NCBI GenBank assembly: GCA_002205965.3
Contig: NADL03000008.1
Location: forward strand, 682,001-746,000
Source: Kappaphycus alvarezii
Lineage: Eukaryota > Rhodophyta > Florideophyceae > Gigartinales > Solieriaceae
Reading direction: 5' to 3'
DNA length: 64,000 nucleotides
A program made the position numbers and the translations under genes. Shown one piece after another: positions 1-12,339 of the stretch (the first letter of the stretch is position 1; every line of letters starts with the position of its first letter). The notes under the pieces are model-generated. The model was given only the letters and a program-made list of their open reading frames with translations. It was not told where the DNA came from and searched no databases.

Positions 1-600
1 CTTGGTGACAAGCCTCTTAGGACCTGCATCGCGAAAGAGAGACCGGCAGCATGTGGAAACTGTTTTAAACGGTATGCTGTGTCAAATGTTGCTAAAGGGT
101 ACAACTGCTTTCAAGATTGAATCGATTGAGGTATAGCGATCAGGCAATGACGATTACATCGATGCATTCGAGGAGATCTACAATCGCCTGGAGGCGATGA
201 AGTGTGTTAGAAAGAGAAGTTCGTGTTGCACATTGCTGGCGTCTTTTGGGACAAGGAAAAATCCTCTTATGGCAGTATAGTGGCTGCCTTGCAGACTGGT
301 GAAGAGAACCTAAGCTGGGAAACTGTGTCAGCTAAGCTCTTGCAAGAATATGAGGATAAGAGCTGGTTCTCGAGTGGCAAGTCTGGCAAAAGGACAACAG
401 CAAGGCCCTTGCCGTGAGTTAGAGTAAGGCTGGAAAGGGTAGTGGTAAGAAATATGTGGAAAAGCGCACGTGCTTTCGATGTGGCGAAAAGGGGCACATT
501 GTGAAGAATTTCCCGTCCTCCGTCGACAAGCAGGAGGAAAAGCCAAAGAACAGCTCTTCTGATCGGTATTTGGGCAGGGGCAGAGACGGCGAGGGCAGAA
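1..600 (+). pseudogene. copia gag fragment with damaged zinc knuckle
   Basis: The translation contains a UBN2-like gag segment in two frames: YDYIDAFEEIYNRL near 150-195, then HIAGVFWDKEKSSYGSIVAA from 229 on. A basic stretch and a zinc knuckle follow at 471-512. The knuckle reads CFRCGEKGHIVKNF, so the fourth ligand of C-x2-C-x4-H-x4-C is Phe instead of Cys. In the family, gag packages element RNA in cytoplasmic particles and the knuckle binds nucleic acid. A TAG at about 208 and frame shifts around 415-455 break the ORF. The true N-terminus lies left of the window. Confidence 0.8.
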
Positions 601-2348
601 GGCCTAGCTCTTCATGGCTCATGGAAAGCACTCGTCAAATGTGGAGGCAAGTGGATCCATCATACTTGACTCCGGTGCATCTGACCATATGGTCAATGAC
701 AGCGCATATCTTTTTGGCCGTAGGTCAATCCCCGACGCGCATCGTACTGGGTAATGGAGAATCTGTCACGGCTACTTGATGGGAGATGTATTGCTGTGCG
801 CGTCTATCAGTTATGGAGCCAACGATGGAGACGCTTCAACTGGCTGAAGGACACTCTGTACGTGCCCGATCTGGAGACAGACCTGGTATCTGTCATAAGA
901 CTTTGTGAGTATGACTACACTTTGCGGTTCAGATCTAGATCAAGGAGATGTAATGCTACCAGGGAAGGATCCATTCGCCTTGAAGGTCGCAGTTCTGCTA
1001 GGGGTACTACATCAATGGGCATCTGAGGGTTAATGATAGGCCAGATCGAGAGTCATCCAATGAGTCAGGGTCCGATGACTCTGACACTGAAGATGGTAAT
1101 GATGAGCATGATCAGGCCAGGGCAAGTGTTGCCATGTCGAAGGATGAGCTTTTGTGGCACAACCGACTTGGGCATGCCGATATCAAAAGTATTCGGCGGT
1201 TGCATCAAGGGGCTACTGAGGGACTGAAGATTGGTAAGCGGATGGAGCATATATGTGCCGATTGTATCAAAGGGAAGCAAGCTAGGCTTCCCAGTCACGA
1301 CAACCCATATAGAGAAAGTCAAGTGGGTCGGGTCATCCATTCGGATATTTGTGGACCGATGTCTACAGCCTCAATTGGAGGCTCCCTGTACTAAGTGTCG
1401 TACATTGAACAGTACAGTGGGTATAATACTATCTACACAGAAGCTAAGAAAGTGATGTGTTGAGCACATTCAAACTGTTTCTGCCGTGGTTTGAGCGGCG
1501 ATTTGGATGCACTATTCACAAGCTTCACAGTGATCAAGGCGGTGAGTATGTGGCAATGAAACCTTTCTGGAGGAGAAGAGTATTGAGCAGAGCTTAGCGC
1601 CTGCTTACTCACTGGACCAGAACAGTATTGCAAATCGCTTAAATCGTACAATTGTTGAAGGAGCGCGCTCGATACTCAGTCATGCAGGACTGCCGCGTAG
1701 TTTCTGGGCTGAGGCGGTCGTCCATATTGCGGACGTTAGCAATAGGTTCTTCGGTCCGCGACAACTAATCAGACGTCCTTCGAAATGGCGTCCGGAACCA
1801 AGCCGAGAGTAGACATTTGCGCGTGTTTTTGTTTGGCTTGAGCGCACGTCCCGAAGGAGAAGGGTAAGAAACTGGAGTAAAAGTCTGAACGCGGTATATT
1901 ATTGGGATGCCAGGATAACGGTTTGTACAGGGTTTGGATCGTTGATCGTGGCATTGCTGCTCTGGCCAAGCACGCAAGGTTCTTTGAGGACAGATTTCCT
2001 GCTAAGGAAAGTGAAGCAGATGGCTCTAGTGATGATAAGGAGCGCGGCTTCTCGGCGGAAGTGCCGCACATTGTAAAGAGCGGCAAAGCTGTGGTTGATG
2101 CAGGCAGTATGCCAGTTCACTCACCGGTTGGCAATGAGGATGAGCTTGTTGCGGAGGACACTCAAGGAGAGCAACTTGACGAGGGTGACGTCGGCGGTGA
2201 AGAGTCAAACGAAGACGCACTCACTTATCACCCTGCGCCCAATCATGGTGATGCAGTATCAAGTGCTATTGATGCTGGTCATGAGTACGATGTTGTGCGG
2301 GTTCTGCTGAGGATCCTCAAAATGAGGAAAGCGAGGCAGAACCTCTGA
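600..2348 (+). pseudogene. copia protease and integrase region
   Basis: The aspartic protease motif DSGASDHM is at 668-691. The integrase zinc region (HNRLGH at about 1158, CADC at about 1255) follows in the frame starting near 1134. The first catalytic Asp is in HSDICGP (codon 1343-1345) and the second in LHSDQGGE (codon 1532-1534). Beyond the catalytic core, about 1900-1990 reads GLYRVWIVDRG then ARFFEDRF, the usual copia linker just before the acidic inter-domain segment (1990-2348). Integrase inserts the cDNA and the protease matures the polyprotein. Frames change near 780, 1026, 1394 and 1900, and the TAA after GGSLY at 1392 is in frame, so no full protein can be made. Confidence 0.85.
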
Positions 2349-2459
2349 GCAGGAGATATCCGCTTCGAGAGCGGAGACAGACGCAGTTCTGGACACCTGA
2401 CAGTAGGGCTAACACGAAGACGACCATGATGCCGCCTGAACCAAGCTCTGTGGAATAGG

Positions 2460-3969
2460 CTCTGTCCAGCGAGGATTCTGAAAATTGGAAACAGGCAATC
2501 GATGATGAGCTCGCATGTCTCGAGCATCATGCCACATGGGAGCGATGTGCTTTGCCCCATGGTTGCAAAGCGTTGCCGACCAAATTTATCTTTCGGCGCA
2601 GTACATGCGGATGGAACAGTGAACCGTTTCAAGACAAGGCTTGTTGTGCAGGGGTTTTGGCAAGGTGCTGTGCAAAACATGTGCGCCAGTGGTAGATTTT
2701 ACAGTGTTCGTGTACTACTGTGTGTGGAATTCAGAAGGGGTATGTTCACCAGATCGATGTGAACTCCGCGTTCTTACAAGGGAAATGGATGCGGAGGTTT
2801 ACGTGAAGCCTCCTCGGTACTGGTATTGTCGGGATGATCAGGTGATGAAGCTCCTCAAGGGGCTCTACGGACTGAAGCAAGCCCCGCGTCTGTGGTACAA
2901 GAAATGGATGAATGTGATGCGGAGGTTACGATTTGAGTCATGCAGATCTGACGACTGCCCTCTTCTTTAGAAAAGGTCGAGATAGTGAAGGTTCGATCTG
3001 GATTCTATTGTATGTGGACGACATTATCTTAATGTCGTCATCGGAAGCTTTGATGAGCAAAGTTAAGAAGGAACTCAGCGAACATGTTGAGATCAAGCAC
3101 CTGGGATTACTGAGCCATTTTCTGGGGATTCAATTCTTGCGTGAAGGTGACACCGCTTGGTTGTCGCAGGACCATTTTGTGAGACAGCTCCTTGCACGAT
3201 ATGATATGACTGACTGTAACCAGGTATCCACCCCGATGATGATAAATGCTCACGAATGCTTCGCCGGTGAAAGTCCTTCTGTTGATCGAACCAAGTATCA
3301 AGAGCTGGTTGGAAGTCTCCTGTACCTTTCTACTCACATCCGACCGGATGTAACTGCAGCTGTTGGCATCCTTTGCCGGTACTCTTCTGCACCTGCTAAG
3401 GTGCATTGCCGTCTGCATGCAAACTTGTATTACGTTACTTGAAGGGTACGATTAGCTTTTGGCTCAGAATGTCAAAAAAACCGGACGGTTCAGTACTACG
3501 CGGATTCTGCGATGCGGATTGGGGTGGTGAGTTAACTACAAGACGATCAACTACGGACATTTTGTTGCAACTTGGCAACAACACGGTGTATTGGCAGACT
3601 CGCCGTCAGAGCTGTGTAGCTCTATCAAGCACCGAGTCTGAGTATATTGCGCTTAGCGAGATTTTTCAGAAGGTTGTTTGGATGCGGGAACTTCTGCAGG
3701 AGCTTGGAGTTGAGCCGGATGAAGCTACTCACATTGGGTCCGACAATCGAGGAGCTATGACTTGGGCGAGTGAAATCGTTCGGAAGTCGAAACATGTTCA
3801 GATCAGGCGCAACTATGTCAAGGAACAGGTTGATGGTAACGTCGTTACTATCGATCACTGACCCTCTATCCAAATGTTTGCTGATACGTCCACGAAACCT
3901 CTTGCACGTGAACTCTTCGCTGCTCAACGAGATAGAATTGCCGTGAACGAGGTCTCTCTTCTGAATTGA
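2460..3969 (+). pseudogene. copia reverse transcriptase and RNase H
   Basis: RT begins near 2460 (ENWKQAIDDEL). It continues through VYVKPP and LKGLYGLKQAPRLWY to the catalytic YVDD at 3011-3022, then HFLGIQF. RNase H follows with the catalytic DADW at 3511-3522, SSTESEYIAL at 3624-3653 and a terminal DNRGAMTWA region. The end near 3969 (TGA) matches the usual copia end. These domains copy element RNA to cDNA and remove the RNA. Frames change near 2640, 2940 and 3410. The RNase H frame is open for about 150 codons, making this the best preserved part. Confidence 0.9.
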
Positions 3970-3980
3970 TAAGAATGGGC

Positions 3981-4525
3981 GTTGGGAATATCAATTCAAA
4001 TGTTCCTCGTGGTCGTCCGGCATTGTTTTCGGTATGAAATATTTGGATTCATCCTCTTGCAGGAAGTGATGTACTTGACCACATCAATTACCTGTGTGTT
4101 GAGTTTTGTTACATTTCTCCTTGGAAAGATGGTTGCAGGTATTTTGAACGACGGTTTGATTGCAAGTATATCAGAAGAAGAAGTCAGTTTGCAACCATAG
4201 TCGCTTGTGGTGTGAAGTTTGAGATTGATTGCGTGATCTGGTTCCTACGATTGAGAAGCTGGTGCGGAGAGCTCATCTGGGGGCTCATGAAGGTACCGAA
4301 GTGTGGCTTACTTCGGTGTAGTCAGTATTGTTTATGTTGTGTGGCTACGAGAAAGTCCCCCCGTTTGTGGCTGTCTGTGGCTTTATTTTTTTCACCGTTT
4401 TGGGTACGTAGCCGAGCTGTCGCGTACAAAAGGGCTTTGTGAGTTGTGAAAAATAAAAGTAGCAGGCATCTGACAGACTTCGTTTTGTTGAAAAGTCAGT
4501 GATCATCGACCCTGTTTCGCAACGG
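3981..4525 (+). repeat. possible 3' LTR of the first copia element
   Basis: A purine-rich stretch (about 3970-3979) lies just after the polyprotein stop and is followed by TTGGGAATATCAATTC, which resembles copia LTR starts. An AATAAA-like signal sits at about 4450. Because the 5' LTR is outside the window, the ends cannot be confirmed. The right border is a guess, and no terminal inverted repeat could be matched. Confidence 0.3.
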
Positions 4526-7500
4526 ATTCTAGGGCGTCCAATTCGACCTTACTAGAGCCATCTACCACAAACGCCACAATCAATACTTCTAATCACCACC
4601 GCAGTACAAAACGTGGCCTGACAAAATTCACGTAACCTGAGCTGCCACACCCGATTTACCACTTCACCTTGCCTTACCCTTCTGGACCCCCGCAACCCGA
4701 CCCGAGTCTCCTCTGAGATATGACCACTTATGATATCACTGCAGCTTGGGTAAACCGGTCTCTAATGCCTTGCACTGATGCCCACCTGTTCCTTTCGACG
4801 TATGTTTCCTACACTTCCTTGACTCTCTCTTGAGAAGCAAGCAATCCACTCTTCACTAATGGGCGGGTTCGTCAGACCTCACAATCACCTCCGAGACAAA
4901 CTCTGCTAACTCCTTTGCCACCCATCGGTCCTGCTGAATCCAAATCTCGAATTTACTTCTTTTCTAGAGTTCATCTCCCATACCAGGCTCGTGGCAAGTT
5001 TGACATCATGATTGGCAATATGGGGGAAAGGTTTGGGTGTTTTACTCTCGGAAGATATATCCGATCTTGAGCTCTCTTCGAGACCCTTCACCTTGGTCGT
5101 CTTCATATACTGCATCAGCCGTACCCTACCTTCGCAAAACACTCGGAGGAACACTAGAAAAATCGTCGCTCATTAAACTTTACACTAAGCTAAACCTTGC
5201 GCTGCGACACAAAAACATTTCCTCCCAACTGGCTTCGACACAAACAGTGCAATCGGTACACGGAAACGCCCTCGCAAAAATCGCTTCCTTCGCAGCACGA
5301 CACGGGACCTCTCCCTCCGACCAATACCAGCGGCAAATTGCCACTTTCACGTCCATCATCCTACAAATTACGGCTAATGCTGATGGGGAGGCGACATGGC
5401 ACGGCGAGACGCTATGCCTTGTCGCCTCTTCATCACTTGATGCTTGAGAAGCCCAACGAGGCTCTGTGGTCACATAAGAAAGGACCATTTTCATCTTAGT
5501 TCACGTTGGTGATGCTTTTTAATGCATTACAAAACGCTTCTCTGTTGCTGAGAACCATTTCTATCTAAATGACCTATCGACTATGAAACTGCTGTTGTTC
5601 TGGTTGCAAAGTTTCATGCACCTTCTCTCTGTCGTGACAAGTTGTAGCTCAAACAACTCGATCACGGACACATTAGAAGTAAAGAATTTCCTCGCAACCG
5701 CTTAAGAGTTTTAACAAACACTTTATATCAAACCGTGGAGAATAATGCCATGAGATTCCTATATTTGTTGCTGTACGTTTGCAATTTTGGGAGCAAAGGC
5801 GATGGGTTCTAGAAAGGCCGGTTGTTTCATGAAGTCAAATGCAGCAAAGATAATGCAGCACCTGCAACGGATTCGGAATACGGTTGTGACGAAAAGTAAT
5901 GATGCTGCAAAGACAAAATACGTATAAACGATTAGTCGTGCCCCTTGCGATACTAAAACGAGGTTCTATATAAATAGTTCACAACATCCATAACTTCAGC
6001 TTTTCGTTGAAGTGCGACATTCTGGAGTGGGAATCAAGAGATAGCGAGATTTTGAAAGCCTGGTTGGAGCACTGTAGAACTGTTCAGTTGTCATGAACTA
6101 AACAGAGCTTTGTTCTAAACTCCTTGAACTTCTACATCAAAAACCAAACTGCACTGATACAACGTGCTAAACGCATAATTTCCTAATTTTTCCTCCCTAA
6201 TTGCAGCGGGAAAGTCGAGGTTGGCCAACTGTGACTTTTGAAAATGGTAGTCCATAGATTGCAACTGCATGCAGATAAAAAGCGCTTTGTCTGTTGCATC
6301 CTGAGTAGAATAGCTTACACGTCTTCTCGTGCTGGGTTAAAACTGTGTTACATGGCCGGCTCTACTTGATTAGAGGTATACGACTCTTACTCCTTTCGGT
6401 GCTGAATGTTTTCTCCAGCAGTTCAATAAAATCGTTTACAATGATTGCATGAATAACATGAGATGAAAAATATTATTGCTCTTGTGTCATGTAGGAAAGT
6501 GGTAGGCAGAGTTGGGAGTTTGTTCAGAAATTAAGGCTCGGTTAGCGTTTGCCAGAATCTTTTTCAAATAACCTCGGAGAGTTTCCGTTTAAAGGAGATT
6601 AAGTTGAGGTCAGTGTTCGGGAATAGGGTGTTGTATCAGGTATATAGTATCTCAATAATTGTCTCGCAATGAGGTGTTGGTTGCGATTAGACTAGTGTGA
6701 TTCATGCATTAGTCCTACACGCTCTGTTGCATAGGCCGTGTCATACAAAGTTTTGTGCAGAGGGCCAAGGAGCAGAAGAAAAAATAAAGAGATGTACAAA
6801 AATGCATACTTTACAGGCGAGCTTGTTAATGGTATTGAACGCAAATCGGGAGGTCATACCGTAAACCTATGTCGGTTACTACAGAGGGAAGCATGAACTA
6901 TATAGTGTGACACAGAATTATGTCTAAGAAAGACATTTTCCATCGGGGAACTTTGCAGTCAATATTGCATTGGTGGAAGGAAATGAGGGAGATGATGGAC
7001 CGCTAACAGGTGTCAACAAAGACATTTGCTCGTGCACAAGGAGTGTCTGCAATACTGTGTAACCAGAGAAGCTGGAGAGTAGAATGCTCCAGAAGATGAA
7101 GAAACTGCCAAGAGTTTAAATTGTTTGGAAAGAATGGTTGGTTTCTTTTGCGCGACATATTGTTTGCGATGTGAAAAGACGGTTTATTCTGGGAATCGTA
7201 AAAAGCATTGCTGCGTGTAAGGTGAGAATTGATATACAAATTTATGTTTTACAGGAGCTCGCTCGAAGTAGAGTCACTGGATGAGTTGATGAGTGGCTGT
7301 AGACGATGACGTTGTAGGTGATTTTTATTGGTTTATAAATATTGCAGAAAAATGAAGGGCTCCCTTTGGGGTAGGACCACCGCGTTGTCCAATGCAAGAA
7401 AAACAGATGGCAGAAGATGATGTAGGTCGAAAAAGTTTTTCGCAGAGTACAAGAGGTAATTTGAGCATTTTTATTGTTTATGCTGCATACATTGTCAACC

Positions 7501-10500
7501 TTAACTGTACAGTGCAGTACGTTAAGATGCACCACTTGTTCTGCGAGGCGATGCCCTTTGTGTACGTCTGCATTCGACTGTACACACACTTCACTGGACT
7601 GTCCAAAACTGTCATGTGAAGTATTGTACTGTACAGAATAATTCTAGAGAAGACATTTTGCTAAACTGGTATCTTCTGCTGAGTACAGTATTCTGTGGTA
7701 TATCGGCAGCTTGTTCTTTAAACATCACAATGCTGTTCCAGGCCAGAGAAGCTTTTGTCAAATAAACTGGAAACATCAAGTTTGCTGAATTCTGCTGGCG
7801 AGCTTTTCTGATAAATTACTACATCGCGATTTAAATTTGCATACAGTAAAGGTACCCTACTGTCGAGGTTGTGGAGGGGAAATTCTTTTTTCACTTCCTT
7901 GACCCGTTACTCCCTGAGAATTCTTTAAAAGGGAAAAGTGTTATGATAATTTCTTTTTTTTCCTGTAATTGTCATGCAGGACTAGAGGAAAATGTGTTGC
8001 AGTACAGTACAAAACCTGCCACGCGACTTGATTTTCGACATTGCATTCCAGAATTTAATTATCTCCATGACCATTGCGCATCTCTGCTGTCGTTTCCTAC
8101 GCAATGTCTTTGTCATCAGCGACTCTTGAATGGGCTTGGCCACTGTTGCCGCAGTAAAGTAGAAGTGGTCTCAGCAGAGACACGCTCCCAGGAATGTGTC
8201 CATGCTGCAAATGCAACGACGAATCAACCTGGCTCTAAAAGTCCCTTATACCTTACAAGTTTGGGCACAGAGTTAATTTAAAAAAATTTTCAACTTTCGG
8301 AAACTTGAGAAAGATGTGAACCTCGTTTCTCTTTCTCAAAAAAAATCAACGTTAACCTATTACCTGCATCATAATTTGAAATAAAGGGAACTGTAACGGA
8401 TAAATATGATAATCCACATCGTCTCGGAAAGGTTACCTCTGTCCTTTTTAAATTAGAGAAAGCGTGGTGTAGCTGTAGATTTTCTGTTTTGTTGCCCTCA
8501 CCTAGCGTAGGGCAAGTAATACGGTAACTGAAGCAAGCGCAGCTTCGAAAGTAGTATGATGTGTGGCTCCTACATGCGAAGAACATGACCTTCCATTTGG
8601 ATGGCACTTGTATTGGATATGCCCCTTCTATACTGCATTGGTGTATTTCGTTTTTTAACCACTCAATTTGCAACACGTTGCTCAACAGAATACCGCACTA
8701 ACCTTTTCATGCATGTTATTGTTTTTGTCCTTCAAAAATAGCGTAGCATCGCTCAGTTTAATATCTAATAAGGGAAGGGAGGCGCATTGAAAACGTTGGG
8801 CATGAGTTCGGCTGAAAAGTAGCTGTCAAGGCTTTTTGTAATGAAAGGCAGGGAAAGGAAATGCGCAAGCACACGTCACCAAGCTCGCAAAGCACGACTT
8901 TTTCATCGAAGCAGAATTCGGGGTCAATGCGGACTATGTTGTCCTTTCAATTCGTGACAGTGTAGATTAGTTATTGATTCGAATGCTGTGCCATGATGGC
9001 AATACTGCTTGGGGCCAGAATAGATCTTGTGAAGCCTGTATCGCCTCTCACTTGCAGATAAATTGTAATTATTACGATAATTGTATTGAGGATTTTGGTG
9101 AGAGCGTTCTGCGCCACAAAAACACGTTGCAATTTTGGGGAGATACAGAAAAAAGTAAACTTCCAATTGTGTATCTCACATCATACCATAACATTGGCTG
9201 TTGGATTGCACAAGCGTTCAATTTTTCAAGGGCTGGAGGGGTGCTAAACGCAACACAACTTTACACCTAGTGCATGTGGCTTTTCTCTTCTTAGAGGGGA
9301 CTGCTCAGTATATTTCATGTGCATTTTTTTAAATGATTTAGTCATCTGTCTTTTCAATAATAAAGAAAAGATAAAGGCTCACCGGGATGTAACCTCACTC
9401 TGCGCTTTATTGGATTACATGCTATTCAGTTGTAAAGTCAATGGTCGAGAACATCCAATCGATTGCTGCACATCAACGACAAGCTTCCTCTCGAAAAAAA
9501 GGGTGTTGGACTGGGATGATTCCGCCGCAACTTTGGTGGTGTGATTACATGCATTCTGTTGAGTGACCCACTTTTTGCATTATTGCTGTCGTTATGAAAC
9601 AGAAGCCGTTAGCTTATTACTGAAAATATAATTTTGAGCGCTGTAGGCCACAGCTGCACATGGATCCTGATTTTTAATTTCTGCCCCATCTCGTGTCTCC
9701 TCTGTACGTGGATACTGCACAGTACAGTACTGTGTACATAGTCGGGCTGTGGTAGGCATGCTGTATGCGAACAGTGTTGCACCTTATTTTTACTCCTAAA
9801 TCCACTTTACCGCAATTATAACCAAAAAAAACGGATAAAACAGGCTGCCTGGCGAGATTTGCAAAATGGGGCAAACGTTTTCAAATTTCAGTTGGCAAAA
9901 AATTAAATTGTTACGTTGGCACCTGTGCAAAAGTCGGCAAGGGTTAAATGATCTCGAAACTTTGGTGAACCTATCTGGTGGGTGGGCAAATTCTTGGCAG
10001 AACCACTATGGAATGGTGCACATGCAGCCCAGGACCACATCTCATCCCTACTGTACAATACTGTAAAATCTTTCTCCAAAAAGTAAAACAGCAGCAGGTA
10101 ACCCAGGGATATGCTACCGACTAGTCATGCATCGCTACGCTCTACTGTATGCCATCTATGGTATGCAGTACAGTATGTTTGATCTGCGTGTTCCATAACA
10201 ATGGACCGAACGGATAGCGGACCGTAACCCAGATATTGTTGGCATGAAGCCACCGCCTCCTTTGTATGGCATGCGATTGGAAAATCAGGCGCATGTATAA
10301 TCCTCCACAACTGAAATAATTTCAATTATTGGCCTGCAGAAATTGCACAGTTTCAAGCCAAACCAAGCACAGAATGATCGAGCGGAAGAAAAAAAAAGAA
10401 AAACAAAACTTATCAGCATAGCAAGACGAGTGTCAAAGAGAAAATCCTTGCATGCCAGGGCAAGTTGGTCGCACTTGCAAGAGCATCAGAAATGTGTGAC

Positions 10501-11920
10501 TGAAAGAAAGACATACCGTGCCATGACTCAGACAGCCGTTGAACAGGACCGAGGTGAAGCCAGCTCAGCAAGTGTGCCTGCACTGCTGACTACATTGCAA
10601 CGGTGATGGCCCGAGAGATTCGGGGGCAACATCATTTAGAGCCGACCTTTTGGACTGTTTTTGTATTTTGGCTTTATGAAATCTCCATGTGATACGGTTT
10701 CTACAAACTCCCCAGCCCTGTTTTAACCGGCGATTTTGCAAACACGTCAACTGCTGTGACGGTGTCACAGTGCTGTTTGAACTTTTAATTTTAACCTCTG
10801 AAAGAAGATTGCTTTGTTACACCTCACCACGTTTGAGAGAGATGTTTTCATTCGTAATGGAAATGATGCCAATCGTGACTTTTAAACATGGAATTTAAAA
10901 GCAGTCAGGCTCGCCGTGGAGCTCTAGCTGTGCAACACAAGTAACAAATACAGGCAGTTGCCAAGGGAGAAAAAACGGGGGGCATCTCAGAACGGAATTA
11001 AGCTTAGCCTTGATGTCAACGTGCGCATATCATTTATGGCACCGGTGTAAAAAAGCTGTCGTGTCGTCCTTTTCAATGGATTCGGATTTGAAATATTCCC
11101 GACGGTCCAATTTTCTCATTTGAATCTTTCAGTTGCGAAGGAGACCTCTTCCTGTGCTCCATTGGTCCAGAAAAAAATCTGCACGGTTAAATTGGATGGA
11201 GGCGCGGGTTGATTTGTGGGAATCATGAACGCTGATTGGCTTGTTATTACTGTACCCTTCAGAATAGCGCAAATGCTCAACTTGAAATTTGCGTAGCTCT
11301 TACGGTACACGTGTCGCCCCGAAAAGGAATGATTTGGCGGGAATGTTTGGGATGTGGCAGGTGGCTTTGTTTTGCTGACATTTATGAATCGTGTTTTGCA
11401 AATATTTTAGAGGGGTGTGGAGATGCGGACCTCCGCAAAAATGTATCAAAAAAAGAGGAATATTGGGATTTGATTTTAAATGGCTTGTGATCAGGTGGCG
11501 GGTAAATATCTGGCGATGCATTATTGAGTACACAAGTAATTTTGAAATGGGTTTATGTACCGTACCGTATTGGTTGTATTGGTACGGTATACGGTACAAC
11601 AGAGTAGCGGATGGAATGTGGGGAAGATGGGGCTGTGGATGGATTTTTTGGTCTGATTTCGGGTAATTTCAAGTGGGTCGGCATATGCAATTCAAGTCAG
11701 AGCGCACATGTGAACGGAACCGCAAATAGAAAGCAGATTTCAAGGTCACAATCAAAGGTTCTGCCACCTGCATTCCACATCTGTTTATCTAATCTTGCAC
11801 CGGTGCCAAAGCCCATTCAAGGGGTCTCTCAACCCAGCCTCCATGCAATTGAATCGCATTGTTCAATTTGTGTGCTGTCATCGACTGACGAGTCTAAACT
11901 CCTCCTCCCCCCCCTCCCTC
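4526..11920. other. A+T-rich intergenic stretch, no gene recognised
   Basis: Several open frames of 60-140 codons exist (for example 5037-5447, 7871-8281 and 8290-8685 on minus), but none shows a recognisable domain and most overlap open frames on the other strand. Short palindromic GTACAGTAC/TACTGTAC strings recur (7505-7520, 7624-7635, 8001-8010, 9721-9737, 10166-10178). An imperfect GTACCGTA hairpin lies at about 11558-11597. No tRNA, rRNA or transposon domain was seen. Confidence 0.6.
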
Positions 11921-12127
11921 CAACCGCTCCGATTTTGAGGGCGACATGCCCACATCCTCTCAAAATGTCCCATTTATTGTACTGTACACTACCCATCGCT
12001 CACCTACTGTACTGTACCATTGCATCCTTCTGGCAATTACGAACACCCCCTCTACAAGCCCCTCTCCTCCCTATCCCCCGCTCATTTCCAACAACTTTTT
12101 CACTATCCCACCACCCTTTCCATTTGG

Positions 12128-12136
12128 CTATAAAAG
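12128..12136 (+). promoter_or_regulatory. TATA box upstream of the PSAT-like gene
   Basis: CTATAAAAG sits in a strongly pyrimidine-rich C/T tract that runs from about 11900 to 12335. The first ATG of the PSAT-like gene is about 205 bases downstream, leaving room for a start site near 12160 and a roughly 180-base leader. The conserved promoter suggests this copy was once expressed. Confidence 0.6.
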
Positions 12137-12339
12137 CCCCGCCTCACCTCTCCTCGAGCCCCCATTCCCCCGTCTTCCCTCACGCAACACCAAATTACCC
12201 TCTCCTTCAGTCCCCCGCCTCATCTCAGCCTACTCTACCTAGGTTTTCATTCACCTTCCTTCTCTCTCCTGTCCTGATTTCTTGATTCCGTATCTTTACC
12301 TTTTCTTCGTTCCGCCTAACCACTTTCTTCTTCAACAAA

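Larger units (their letters stand above)
1..4525 (+). mobile_element. Ty1/copia-type LTR retrotransposon, 5'-truncated by window edge
   Basis: Domains appear in the copia order gag, protease, integrase, RT, RNase H, all on the + strand but spread over several frames. The window starts inside gag, so the 5' LTR lies outside. Integrase upstream of RT is the diagnostic copia arrangement. Catalytic motifs for each domain are still readable: DSGASDH, HNRLGH with CADC, YVDD, DADW and SSTESEY. At least seven frame changes or stops interrupt the polyprotein, so this copy is dead unless the indels are assembly errors. It resembles mainstream plant and algal copia elements more than the elements at 18.8-23 kb and 43-48 kb. 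Confidence 0.9.

Noticed and set aside
5391..5430. AGGCGACA ... TGTCGCCT 8-bp inverted repeat
   Set aside because: Arms are short and the spacing long; it is compatible with chance and has no supporting context.
11611..12285. 224-codon open frame on +
   Set aside because: It runs through the pyrimidine-rich promoter and TATA box of the PSAT-like gene, has low-complexity Ser/Pro/Leu content in its second half and no domain; open frames are expected in C/T tracts.
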